From contig CAMPAP010000024.1 in assembly GCA_946631935.1 (NCBI GenBank), forward strand, positions 1 to 8,759: a stretch of 8,759 bases of DNA. Reading direction: 5' to 3'. Below are positions 1-6,955 of this stretch, in pieces (the stretch's first letter is position 1; each line of letters begins with the position of its first letter). The notes beneath the pieces are model-generated. The model searched no databases. It was not told where the DNA came from and saw only the letters and a program-made list of their open reading frames with translations. The DNA is from an uncultured Lachnospiraceae bacterium (GTDB taxonomy: Bacteria > Bacillota > Clostridia > Lachnospirales > Lachnospiraceae). Made by a program: the position numbers and the translations under genes.

Positions 1-1974
1 AAGTTCGTACTCAAGTACCGTGTCTCCCTTGACGCTTTTATCTGCAAAGCTTTTAAAATGATGGACCATATATGCTGCTGACAAAAACTTCCTGCTTCCG
101 GCTTCAAGGCCGTTCTCAAAAAGCTCGGCTATCGCGGAAAGGCCCGAATCCTCATCTGCACTTTCAAGCAATTCTCCCCCGCTTTTATCCTCAAGGGTTT
201 CATTGATACTCCCGCCATCTTCCGTACCGCTTTCCTCCAGCTCATACCAAAGGCTAGGAAGCAGCTCCGATATCAGCTGATTCTCCGACACTTCGGTCCC
301 GCTTTTTAAGAAAAGTTTCAGATAACCGTCAGCTATATTGCTTTCAAACTCCGATATAAGTTTATTCTCGATCACGCTTTCCTTCAGTTCCGAATAATCA
401 AACGAAAATCCCGAATAGCTGAAGCTTTTAAAGGTATCCCCCGTGCCTTTAAGCCTTTCTATCCTGTCTGCGATGCTTGCCGCACTGTCATCCTCGGGCC
501 ATACAAAGGCTGTGGCATCCACCTTATTTAACACGCCGATATCATATTCAGCAGTCCTTTTGATCCCGGCAAAATCCGTGATCTTTATCCTTCCGTCCCC
601 GCGACCCACATATGTCTTCATATAGTCAAGCGAATCCGTAAGTCCCGCCTTCATATCCTTGCTTAAGATCGGATCGACTGTTTTTAACAATTCTTCATAT
701 CCGTCCACCAGAGGTCTTACTGCCTCCTGTTTTCTTCCCACGTCATCCACAATTTCGCAGACCTGCTGTAATTTATCATACGTATCCGAGTACAGATCAA
801 GCAGTAGATCGGCTTTCCCTTTACATTCCGCAGCCTGCAGTTCCAGTTGTTCCAATATTTCCTTTAGCTTTCCCTCAAGTTCATCCGCCTTCTTTTCAGC
901 ATCATCCGCTTTTTGTTTCAGCTCGGGCAGTTCTGTGCCCAGCTGTTCCATTTTAGTTTTAAGAGTATCAGCTTGTCTTTTCTCGCGTTCGATCTGGGGA
1001 GTACGCTTATTTTTTACTCTTTTAGCCTTCTTTTTATCTCCCGATTCCTCAGCCTCTCTTATCTCTTTCTCATAACCTGCTATTTTTTCCAATATGGTTT
1101 CCAATTCTTCTTCGGCAGCCTCAAGCTCATCTTCCTTCAGGTCATACTGCTCCTTACAGCTTTTAGCCTCATCCTCCAGAACCTTAAGTCTGGCCCTGCT
1201 TTCCTCGGATTCATCAAGCTTCTTTTTATGCTCTTTAAGGCTTTTCTCATAATCCGTCACCAGTGATACGGGATCAAGGTATTTTCCCGCGACTTTTTCA
1301 TATACCGACGGCTTATTGATCCCCGTGCTGCTCATACTCACGCTTCCGACAAAAAACCGTTTGATAAATTTATCCTCTATACTGTATCCCAAAAGTGAAG
1401 AAGCCTTGGTCCCAAGCGTTAAGTTCACACCGTCTATAAGTTTCATCAGTTCAAGCGTATACATATCTATAACGGAGAGTTCATCCTCGATACCCATCTT
1501 CCGCTCCATGATCTTAGTGATGGTCTTCTGATCACCTAAGGACCTTATCCTGTCAAATATCTCTTCGATGATATCTTCAGCCACTCCGAACTTTTCGTAA
1601 TCCACTGCCTGCGTGATAAACTCGTATCCCGATCTGTCCATCAACATCTGAAGCCCGTATGTTTTTACGCTTACCTCATTAAAACCCCAGACATTTTCCC
1701 CCATATACTTTTCGAGCCGTCTCTCCAGTTCATCCACATCCTGTGTTTTATTGCCAAACCCGGTATCAAGTGCAAATATATGATATTCCTCAAGCAGCGG
1801 CCCGAAGTAATCCCCCATTACAGACTCGGTCGAGGTTTTAAGCAGCATTTGCGCATAGGACGCAGAGGCAGCCCTTCTGGCTCCCTCAAGGAATACAAGT
1901 ATAAGAGAAAGGATCAGTATAAGTACCAGAGCTAAGAAGACACAGATCGTCCCGTCCGTTCTTTTTCCGTCCAT
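1..1974 (-). CDS. DUF5702-like membrane-anchored coiled-coil protein of a Tad pilus locus (partial, C-terminus off the left edge)
   Basis: The reading frame is open for 658 codons from the ATG at 1974-1972 to base 1 with no stop, so the C-terminus lies outside the window. The protein has a short N-terminus (MDGKRTDG), one hydrophobic segment at about residues 9-29 ending in FLEGARR, then a long hydrophilic region. A phrase near residues 64-73 (YHIFALDTGF) and the N-terminus resemble DUF5702 proteins, which I recall sitting at the end of Tad loci in Lachnospiraceae; this is memory-based, not searched. Residues about 240-390 are a highly charged Lys/Glu coiled coil, broken near the middle by a basic stretch (KKKAKRVKNKR). 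It lies 18 nt after the pilin stop. Its only ribosome-binding match (AGGA) is 2 nt from the ATG, so initiation may be weak or coupled to the pilin. The likely topology is N-terminal anchor inside, bulk outside. Role unknown: perhaps a pilus-associated envelope or adhesive component. Confidence 0.75.
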   Translation of the reverse strand, partial: MDGKRTDGTICVFLALVLILILSLILVFLEGARRAASASYAQMLLKTSTESVMGDYFGPLLEEYHIFALDTGFGNKTQDVDELERRLEKYMGENVWGFNEVSVKTYGLQMLMDRSGYEFITQAVDYEKFGVAEDIIEEIFDRIRSLGDQKTITKIMERKMGIEDELSVIDMYTLELMKLIDGVNLTLGTKASSLLGYSIEDKFIKRFFVGSVSMSSTGINKPSVYEKVAGKYLDPVSLVTDYEKSLKEHKKKLDESEESRARLKVLEDEAKSCKEQYDLKEDELEAAEEELETILEKIAGYEKEIREAEESGDKKKAKRVKNKRTPQIEREKRQADTLKTKMEQLGTELPELKQKADDAEKKADELEGKLKEILEQLELQAAECKGKADLLLDLYSDTYDKLQQVCEIVDDVGRKQEAVRPLVDGYEELLKTVDPILSKDMKAGLTDSLDYMKTYVGRGDGRIKITDFAGIKRTAEYDIGVLNKVDATAFVWPEDDSAASIADRIERLKGTGDTFKSFSYSGFSFDYSELKESVIENKLISEFESNIADGYLKLFLKSGTEVSENQLISELLPSLWYELEESGTEDGGSINETLEDKSGGELLESADEDSGLSAIAELFENGLEAGSRKFLSAAYMVHHFKSFADKSVKGDTVLEYEL

Positions 1975-1992
1975 AATCCTAAAACTGTCCCG

Positions 1993-2271
1993 TCACAGAG
2001 AATCCGTGCCGGATGTGATAGATTCAAACGCTTTGTTGATTATCTCGATTATCTTGTCTTTAAAGATGATCACGAGCGCCACGAGGACCACGAGTATCAA
2101 CACAATTTCGACCACACCTATACCTCTGTTGTCGCTTGCGAGGCTCATTCCCCTACTAACACCTCTGTTAACACCGCTGTTAACACACCTGTTATCATCC
2201 CTATTTTCATTTTTGTTATTATTATCATGTCTCATATCGATCAAAACATTGTCCAAACGTTTATTATACAT
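1993..2271 (-). CDS. Flp1-like type IVb prepilin with an unusually long leader
   Basis: This 92-residue protein is the probable structural subunit of the Tad pilus. Residues 47-55 read DNRG-IGVVE: a prepilin-peptidase-type site with Gly50 at -1 and Glu at +5 of the mature chain. A hydrophobic segment (residues 53-70) and a short amphipathic tail follow, giving a mature subunit of 42 residues. That is the layout of Flp and Flp1-like pilins. The start at 2271 is supported by AGGAGGG (2276-2282), 4 nt upstream. The 50-residue leader is odd: family leaders are usually far shorter. It is Asn/Asp/Arg/Gly-rich and contains four 4-residue units (DNRC, VNSG, VNRG, VSRG). An internal Met42 would give a conventional 9-residue leader, but the AGGGG before it sits 1 nt from the ATG, too close to work well. 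The gene lies between tadC (15-nt gap) and the DUF5702-like gene (18-nt gap). Confidence 0.85.
   Translation of the reverse strand: MYNKRLDNVLIDMRHDNNNKNENRDDNRCVNSGVNRGVSRGMSLASDNRGIGVVEIVLILVVLVALVIIFKDKIIEIINKAFESITSGTDSL
2149..2196 (-). repeat. Four tandem 12-nt units inside the prepilin leader
   Basis: On the minus strand the units read GATAACAGGTGT, GTTAACAGCGGT, GTTAACAGAGGT and GTTAGTAGGGGA, in phase with codons and encoding DNRC, VNSG, VNRG and VSRG. The third unit matches the DNA of the real cleavage site (GACAACAGAGGT, residues 47-50) at 10 of 12 positions. This suggests the array arose by duplication of the processing-site codons. The units are imperfect, so any expansion is not very recent. 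Confidence 0.85.
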
Positions 2272-2275
2272 TTTT

Positions 2276-2282
2276 CCCTCCT
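2276..2282 (-). promoter_or_regulatory. Strong ribosome binding site of the prepilin gene
   Basis: AGGAGGG lies 4 nt before the ATG at 2271. It decides in favour of the long-leader start over the internal Met13 or Met42. A strong site is expected for a fibre subunit needed in many copies. Confidence 0.85.
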
Positions 2283-2286
2283 GTAT

Positions 2287-3765
2287 TTAAAAAGAGCTGA
2301 AGGCAGGTACCACCACTATGGCGATAACAAGTATCAGCATTCCGAACATCGGAAGCAACAGCTTTGTTCCGGTTTCCTCGCCTTTTTTCCTGACGTTTTC
2401 CCTGCGTTCCGCAAAACTTTCCTTTGATTCGGATTCAAGTATCTCGATAATACCCGAACTGCCTCTTTTTATGTTTCTGGCAAGCAGGGTTCCGAACCGG
2501 TTATAGGCCGGCACCGAACATCTGGTACCGAATCTTTCATATACTTTTACCTCGGGTATACCCAGCTGCATCTCCCTGTCGGATATAAGCATTTCTTCGT
2601 ATGCAAATCTCATGCCTGTTTTTTTGTTACCGTTCTTCTTCTCCCCTCCTTCATCTCTTTCCCTCTTTTTCCGGTAATCCGAGCATATCTTATTCCAGGC
2701 ACCCCTGCATGTCATGCCCGCAGTGATCAGCATCACGAATTTACTGATGATGTCCGGATAATCCTGCATCATCTGTTCTATACGTTTTTTCTGTTTTTTA
2801 TGTATGTCCTGTTTCATTGCCGGAAGTACCGCACCTGCAGCTATCAGACCTATGATCAGGAACATAACGGAAGTATTGTCTTCCTCTTCATTCCAGGACA
2901 GTTCCTTATCTCCTATTCTTTCAGGAAGCTCATAATAGTTCTCCGTCCTTGTCGCTATATCAGCTTCCTTCAGGGTTTCTTCCAGTTCTTCCAGAAATCT
3001 GTCTTTCTCAGTCACATCCGGCGGATATATCATTATGTCCAGATAATAATCCCATAACCGGTCAAAATAAGTCAGTTCTGCGTGCAGGGTGGCCGGGACA
3101 GGCTCGGTATAGTCTTTATTCTTTACTTTACCATCGACACTTAAAAACCAGGAATTGTCATCCGTCCAATTTATTCTTACCGAGGTGCCCGGGATTTCGG
3201 TTATAAGGTTAATTTTCCCCCGCACGCATTCAGCCGACTCATTTGGATCAAATATCATTTTATCTATATAATACTGTGCCTCCGCTTTAAGCTTTTCAAA
3301 TTCCTCACCTTTTAACTCACGTTCACTGACCCTGACTGTATAATCCTGTTCATCGGTAAGGACACTCTTCAGGATCAGATTGTACTTTTCATCACCCTTC
3401 CCGGCTTCATTTCTTTTCAGATGATTGTTATCTGTCAAGATGCTTTCACGCGAAAAGGTATAAAGAAAGCATACTAAAAATGTCAGTCCGAGTACCGTCA
3501 AAACCGAAGCTATGCATTTGCATCCCTGTTTTTTCCGGGCATTTTCCGGGCGTTCATCCACATAAATCTCCCTTAAAATGTCCATATTGCCGAAAATATC
3601 CTCTTTTTTATTCTTTTTTATAATGTCGTATATAACAGAGGCCAGAGGATACAGACTTTTCAAAGGATGCTCGTCGCTCTCCAGTCCTTTAAAAGAAGCG
3701 TCCTTCTTATTGCAGACTGCAGCCCCGGCAATGATAAGTATCGGTACCGCCAACAAAAAATACAT
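2287..3765 (-). CDS. tadC: TadC-like pilus platform protein with a large extracytoplasmic insert
   Basis: This 492-residue protein is an inner-membrane platform protein of the Tad pilus (T2SSF/GspF-like family), expected to work with TadB and the CpaF motor. Hydrophobic segments lie at residues 2-18, 83-104, 299-317 and 469-489. The cytoplasmic T2SSF-like part is residues 328-465 (DYPDIISKFVMLITAGMTCRGAW and onward). It ends in a membrane segment closing with VVVPAFSSF, as is typical of TadC. Residues 105-298 should face outside. They contain a helix (147-170) and then a stretch at 185-248 resembling an atrophied bacterial Ig-like fold (INLITEIPG, INW, SVDGKV, IMIYPP). A helix and LPERIGDKELSW follow before the next membrane segment. 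From memory, TadC-like proteins of Lachnospiraceae share this insert. The start at 3765 has AAGGAGGG 4 nt upstream, overlapping the tadB stop codon. A Lys/Gly/Asn-rich loop (370-384) interrupts the cytoplasmic domain. Confidence 0.85.
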   Translation of the reverse strand: MYFLLAVPILIIAGAAVCNKKDASFKGLESDEHPLKSLYPLASVIYDIIKKNKKEDIFGNMDILREIYVDERPENARKKQGCKCIASVLTVLGLTFLVCFLYTFSRESILTDNNHLKRNEAGKGDEKYNLILKSVLTDEQDYTVRVSERELKGEEFEKLKAEAQYYIDKMIFDPNESAECVRGKINLITEIPGTSVRINWTDDNSWFLSVDGKVKNKDYTEPVPATLHAELTYFDRLWDYYLDIMIYPPDVTEKDRFLEELEETLKEADIATRTENYYELPERIGDKELSWNEEEDNTSVMFLIIGLIAAGAVLPAMKQDIHKKQKKRIEQMMQDYPDIISKFVMLITAGMTCRGAWNKICSDYRKKRERDEGGEKKNGNKKTGMRFAYEEMLISDREMQLGIPEVKVYERFGTRCSVPAYNRFGTLLARNIKRGSSGIIEILESESKESFAERRENVRKKGEETGTKLLLPMFGMLILVIAIVVVPAFSSF

Positions 3766-3769
3766 TTGT

Positions 3770-3777
3770 CCCTCCTT
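3770..3777 (-). promoter_or_regulatory. tadC ribosome binding site overlapping the tadB stop codon
   Basis: The minus strand reads TAAGGAGGGACAAATG: the TAA stop of tadB shares bases with the AGGAGG of tadC. Such an overlap favours coupled translation of the two platform subunits at a fixed ratio. Confidence 0.8.
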
Positions 3778-4582
3778 ACATTTCGATTTTTACTACATGG
3801 TCGGAAATCCTGCAAAGCAGCAGATATAGCACAAGTACTATCGTCATAAAAACTATCCCGAACAGATTGCCGTACAGTGCAGCTACCATATCCGGCGAAA
3901 ATACTCTTAAATATATAAGTATTCCGAACGGGATAAGTTTCATAATGTCAGCTTCATACTTTTTCGAAGCAATGACCGTACGCAGTTCTCTTTTGAGTTC
4001 AACACGTGTATGTATGACATCCGCGGTTGATTTTATAATAAGTATCAGATTGCCTCCGGTCCTTTTCGCGGTGGCAAATATATCAGCGAAGCTTTTTATA
4101 TCATCCACTCCGCTCCTTAAAGAAAAATCAAGAAATATCTCCTCTACCGTCCTGTTGTTTTCTACAGCTGAAATAATCCCCCGCATTTCCTTCATGATAA
4201 GATCTTCCTCATTATAAGAAAGTTTCATATCAAGGTACGCTTCCTTCAATGCATTTTCTATAGAATACCCCGATTCCAATGCACTGCTGATGCAGTTGAT
4301 GCAGTCCTTAAATTGCATATTAAGTTTCCATTTTCTGGCTTCCTTCAGTTTATTTTTGGTCACAGCCAGATGATAAGGGATATAAGGAAGAAGAAGGAGT
4401 GCAAAAAACAAACTGTTGTAACAAAGGATCGCCAGGAACACTATTATACCCAGCGGGATAAGGATGTTCTTTATCAATTCCTCGCGTGTAAATGTATAGT
4501 TTTCATAATCCGGCACTGATGAGTTTTTCCGTATTTTTGAGTCCGTTCCCGACTTTTTTAAGACTTCCGGTAACACGGCCAT
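3776..4582 (-). CDS. tadB: TadB pilus platform protein
   Basis: This 268-residue inner-membrane protein of the T2SSF family should pair with TadC to form the platform that couples the CpaF ATPase to pilus growth. An N-terminal membrane pair lies at about residues 38-72. The T2SSF-type helical domain follows (FKDCINCISSALESGYSIENA, then SGVDDIKSFADIFATAKRTGG). Two C-terminal membrane segments lie at about 213-226 and 236-257, and the tail DHVVKIEM is of the usual TadB kind. I chose the ATG at 4582 rather than 4603 because GGAGGAGGG (4591-4599) lies 8 nt before it, whereas the 4603 ATG is upstream of that site and has none of its own. A GTG at the VPDYENY position would match the usual N-terminus (DYxxY) but has no clear ribosome binding site. 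The chosen start places the first 80 nt inside the end of cpaF in another frame. Confidence 0.88.
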   Translation of the reverse strand: MAVLPEVLKKSGTDSKIRKNSSVPDYENYTFTREELIKNILIPLGIIVFLAILCYNSLFFALLLLPYIPYHLAVTKNKLKEARKWKLNMQFKDCINCISSALESGYSIENALKEAYLDMKLSYNEEDLIMKEMRGIISAVENNRTVEEIFLDFSLRSGVDDIKSFADIFATAKRTGGNLILIIKSTADVIHTRVELKRELRTVIASKKYEADIMKLIPFGILIYLRVFSPDMVAALYGNLFGIVFMTIVLVLYLLLCRISDHVVKIEM

Positions 4583-5675
4583 TTTTCTCACCCTCCTCCA
4601 CATACCTAAAGCACGGGTTTAAGACTACCTCATTGTTTTCAAAGCCGGCGACTTCCGTTATTTCTATGACCTTTCTGCTTTTATCGCGGAACCTTCCGAG
4701 CTGTATTATTATGTCTATGGCAGAAGATATCTGTCTTCTTACGGCCAAAAGCGGGATATCCGCACCTAAAAGCACCATGGTCTCCATACGGGAAAGCATA
4801 TCTCTTGTCGAATTGGCATGTCCTGTCGACATGCCCGAATGTCCTGTATTCATAGCCTGCAGCATATCAATGCATGCTGCGTCCCTGACTTCCCCGACGA
4901 TTATCCTGTCAGGTCTCATTCTTAAGGAACATTTTATAAGATCTCTGATGGTAATCTCGTTTTTTCCTTCAACATTTGCGTTACGTACTTCCAGGCTTAC
5001 AAGATTCGGGATGCTCCTTATCTGAAGCTCTGCCGAATCTTCTATCGTTATAACTCTCTGATCATGTGGGATATAATTTGATAATGCATTTAAGAATGTT
5101 GTTTTTCCGGATCCCGTACCTCCGGAAACAAAAATATTGTAGCCTGCAACAACAAGCTTTTTTAAGAACTCCGCAGCCTCTTCGGTAAGTGAACCGTATT
5201 CTATGAGTTTAGGTATAGTCATTACTTCCTGCGGAAATTTTCTGATGGTTATGACCGGCCCGTTTATGGCAATGGGCGGCAAGATCATATTAACTCGGGA
5301 ACCGTCCTGTAATCTCGCATCAACTATGGGGCTTGCTTCATTTATTATCCTGTTCGAACCGGCGGCGATCTTCTGTACCACGTCATCAAGTTTTTCTTTT
5401 GTGTCAAAGCATATGTCACGCCGGTTAAGCGCCCCGTTCTTTTCTATAAAAATATCATCGGTCCCGTTAACCATTATCTCGGTAATGGTACTGTCGTCCA
5501 AAAGCTCCTGCAGCACGTCAAGTCCCCTGATCGCTGCATATATATAAGCCTTCAGCCTTAGTTTTTCTTTAAGTGAAAGATAGTGCTCTCCACAGTATCC
5601 GAGTACCGTGTCCGCTATATCGGCGTTGATCTCGTCATCATCCACTATCCCCTTATTCTGTGCACGGCGTACCAC
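4503..5675 (-). CDS. cpaF: CpaF/TadA secretion ATPase of the Tad pilus
   Basis: This is the cytoplasmic hexameric motor of the GspE/VirB11 superfamily that powers pilus assembly. From the GTG at 5675 it is 390 residues. It shows the N-terminal domain (ELLDDSTITEIMVNG, 57-71; VDARLQDGSRVN, 118-129), Walker A GGTGSGKTT (185-193), an Asp box TIEDSAELQI (210-219), Walker B RIIVGEVRD (257-265) and a His box (277-289). Two signature regions deviate. The usual GEVRG is GEVRD, and the His box reads GHSGMSTGHAN, one residue shorter than the GHDGSxxTxHAN form I recall. The Walker B Glu and both His residues remain, so it is probably active. The start is uncertain. The frame is open 42 nt further upstream and those codons extend the expected N-terminal helix, but there is no ATG, GTG or TTG there (see the finding on an ATA start). 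The gene lies 32 nt after tadZ, and its tail overlaps tadB. Confidence 0.93.
   Translation of the reverse strand: MVRRAQNKGIVDDDEINADIADTVLGYCGEHYLSLKEKLRLKAYIYAAIRGLDVLQELLDDSTITEIMVNGTDDIFIEKNGALNRRDICFDTKEKLDDVVQKIAAGSNRIINEASPIVDARLQDGSRVNMILPPIAINGPVITIRKFPQEVMTIPKLIEYGSLTEEAAEFLKKLVVAGYNIFVSGGTGSGKTTFLNALSNYIPHDQRVITIEDSAELQIRSIPNLVSLEVRNANVEGKNEITIRDLIKCSLRMRPDRIIVGEVRDAACIDMLQAMNTGHSGMSTGHANSTRDMLSRMETMVLLGADIPLLAVRRQISSAIDIIIQLGRFRDKSRKVIEITEVAGFENNEVVLNPCFRYVEEGEKNGRVTGSLKKVGNGLKNTEKLISAGL
4591..4599 (-). promoter_or_regulatory. tadB ribosome binding site embedded in cpaF coding sequence
   Basis: GGAGGAGGG lies 8 nt before the ATG at 4582 and at the same time encodes part of the CpaF tail (VEEGE). 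It is the main evidence for the tadB start and means ribosomes finishing cpaF pass over it. Confidence 0.8.
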
Positions 5676-5707
5676 TTCATTGCACAGTCTTTTTCTTTCA
5701 TCTTTAT

Positions 5708-6715
5708 CTAGTATATCTTATTCCCTCTTTCTTTTATATATTTACCCAGCCTTCCGGAAAGCAGTGCTTCAAACCCGTAATCTCCCTTCAGGCACTCATC
5801 ATCCGGTATGCAGATTTCTGCAGTTTTATCCAGTAAATCTCCTTTTCCGCAATAAATGAGCTGTCTTTTCCACTCCTTAAGCTTCTTACGGCTCCCGGCC
5901 TCTTCCTTATATGGTGTGAAAATCCTTCCGGCTGCAAGCAGCACCTCCATGCTGGCAGCTCCGATGATCCCTACATCGAAAACCACACTGTTAAATGTTC
6001 CGTCACCGCATACATTTTCTACAAGGTCATGCATATTTTCAGGAGACATATCATACAGGTCAAACCAGTGCGATACTCCGTTTATACACTCCAGATTACC
6101 CTTTTTGATAGTAAATTTTTTAAGGAATTCCATAAGATGCGGCTGCATGCCGTTCAGATAAAAGATAACATCCGTAAGGTCTTTCCCCGCAGGATTCTTC
6201 TCCTCGCCGGGAAGTGTAAAAAACGGATCAAAACTGATAAACAGAGTATGCTCTCTCTCCGCAAGATATGCGGCCAGTGCAAGTGCAAAGGTAGAGCTGT
6301 AGCTTCCCCCTACAGGACTGCAGACACAGAATATATTTTTAGGCTTCACACCTGTATCCCCTGTTTTGATATCGGTCTTTAAGGCTGCATTGAACCTCTT
6401 CATTATCTCTTTCATGATATCATCCGATGACTGGTACTTAAATATGATATTACTCTGTTCCGCCACATCACGGGCCGTACTGGCCTCGGAGAGTCCGCAT
6501 ATCACTGTGGCTGAGGAATCCTTCATGCATTCGGGAAGTATCGCCTCATCACATAGCAGTACATCTATCCTGTTTTCCTTTATATAATCCTCGTAGGCGT
6601 TCTTCTCGGTAAATATAAGTATCTGAAAGATAACCTCGTCACTTTTGTTCAGGTTCTTTGCCAGTTCTTCTGCATACTCCCTGTCTTCTGTACGAATCGC
6701 CATTATTCTTTTCAT
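5708..6715 (-). CDS. tadZ: TadZ/CpaE-like pilus localisation protein with a degenerate P-loop
   Basis: This 335-residue protein is the first gene of the pilus operon. Residues 1-110 look like an atypical receiver domain (MKRIMAIRTEDREYAEEL, then RIDVLLCDEAI, then FKYQSSDDIMKEIM). Residues about 126-330 resemble the ParA/MinD-like ATPase fold (NIFCVCSPVGGSYSST, FISFDPFF, NSVVFDVGIIGAASMEV). Family members place the pilus machine in the cell; the Eubacterium rectale TadZ structure has this two-domain plan. The normal Walker A glycine-lysine is replaced by GGSYSST (136-142), so nucleotide binding is doubtful, although the downstream Asp247 is kept. I chose the ATG at 6715 because homology starts there. 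An open frame continues upstream to 6874, but that part is a T-rich leader encoding a Phe-rich stretch unlike the family. The ribosome binding site is weak (AGG, 7 nt upstream). Confidence 0.88.
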   Translation of the reverse strand: MKRIMAIRTEDREYAEELAKNLNKSDEVIFQILIFTEKNAYEDYIKENRIDVLLCDEAILPECMKDSSATVICGLSEASTARDVAEQSNIIFKYQSSDDIMKEIMKRFNAALKTDIKTGDTGVKPKNIFCVCSPVGGSYSSTFALALAAYLAEREHTLFISFDPFFTLPGEEKNPAGKDLTDVIFYLNGMQPHLMEFLKKFTIKKGNLECINGVSHWFDLYDMSPENMHDLVENVCGDGTFNSVVFDVGIIGAASMEVLLAAGRIFTPYKEEAGSRKKLKEWKRQLIYCGKGDLLDKTAEICIPDDECLKGDYGFEALLSGRLGKYIKERGNKIY

Positions 6716-6723
6716 GCTCAAAC

Positions 6724-6755
6724 CTGTGCTAAAAAAGCATCCTTTCCGGGCACAG
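6724..6755 (-). promoter_or_regulatory. Hairpin next to the tadZ ribosome binding region
   Basis: On the minus strand CTGTGC (6755-6750) can pair with GCACAG (6729-6724) across a 20-nt loop. The 3' arm touches the weak AGG of tadZ. The structure could limit tadZ translation. The stem is only 6 bp with a large loop, so its stability is modest and the function is inferred. Confidence 0.4.
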
Positions 6756-6912
6756 CACCCCTTTTCAACTTGCAATTTCCGAAAAAAAGGCGCAAAAATA
6801 AAACCCTGATATGATTTAAAAATGTGGGAGGCTCCTGTGGACGGAATAAAGAAACAAAAACCTTCAAAAATCAAACAGTAAAATAATAAAAATGTGAATA
6901 ATAAAACTAAAC

Positions 6913-6955
6913 TACTAAAAACTATGAAATAATTACTAAAAAAACTATAGAATAA
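6913..6955. repeat. Two-copy A-rich direct repeat, 21-bp pitch
   Basis: TACTAAAAACTATGAAATAA at 6913 recurs at 6934 as TACTAAAAAAACTATAGAATAA, differing by two extra A and an AG/GA swap. The copies start 21 bp apart, about two helical turns, in the leader of the pilus operon. A partial third copy (AAAACTAAAC) precedes them. It could be a protein-binding pair or just low-complexity sequence. Confidence 0.5.

Noticed and set aside
443..1531. Plus-strand open frames opposite the DUF5702-like gene (Ser- and Phe-rich)
   Set aside because: They mirror the codon pattern of the minus-strand coiled-coil gene, lack ribosome binding sites and resemble no family.
6716..6874. N-terminal extension of tadZ by 53 residues from a TTG
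   Set aside because: The added part is Phe-rich, encoded by a T-rich leader, has no ribosome binding site and does not resemble TadZ; the family pattern begins at the 6715 ATG.
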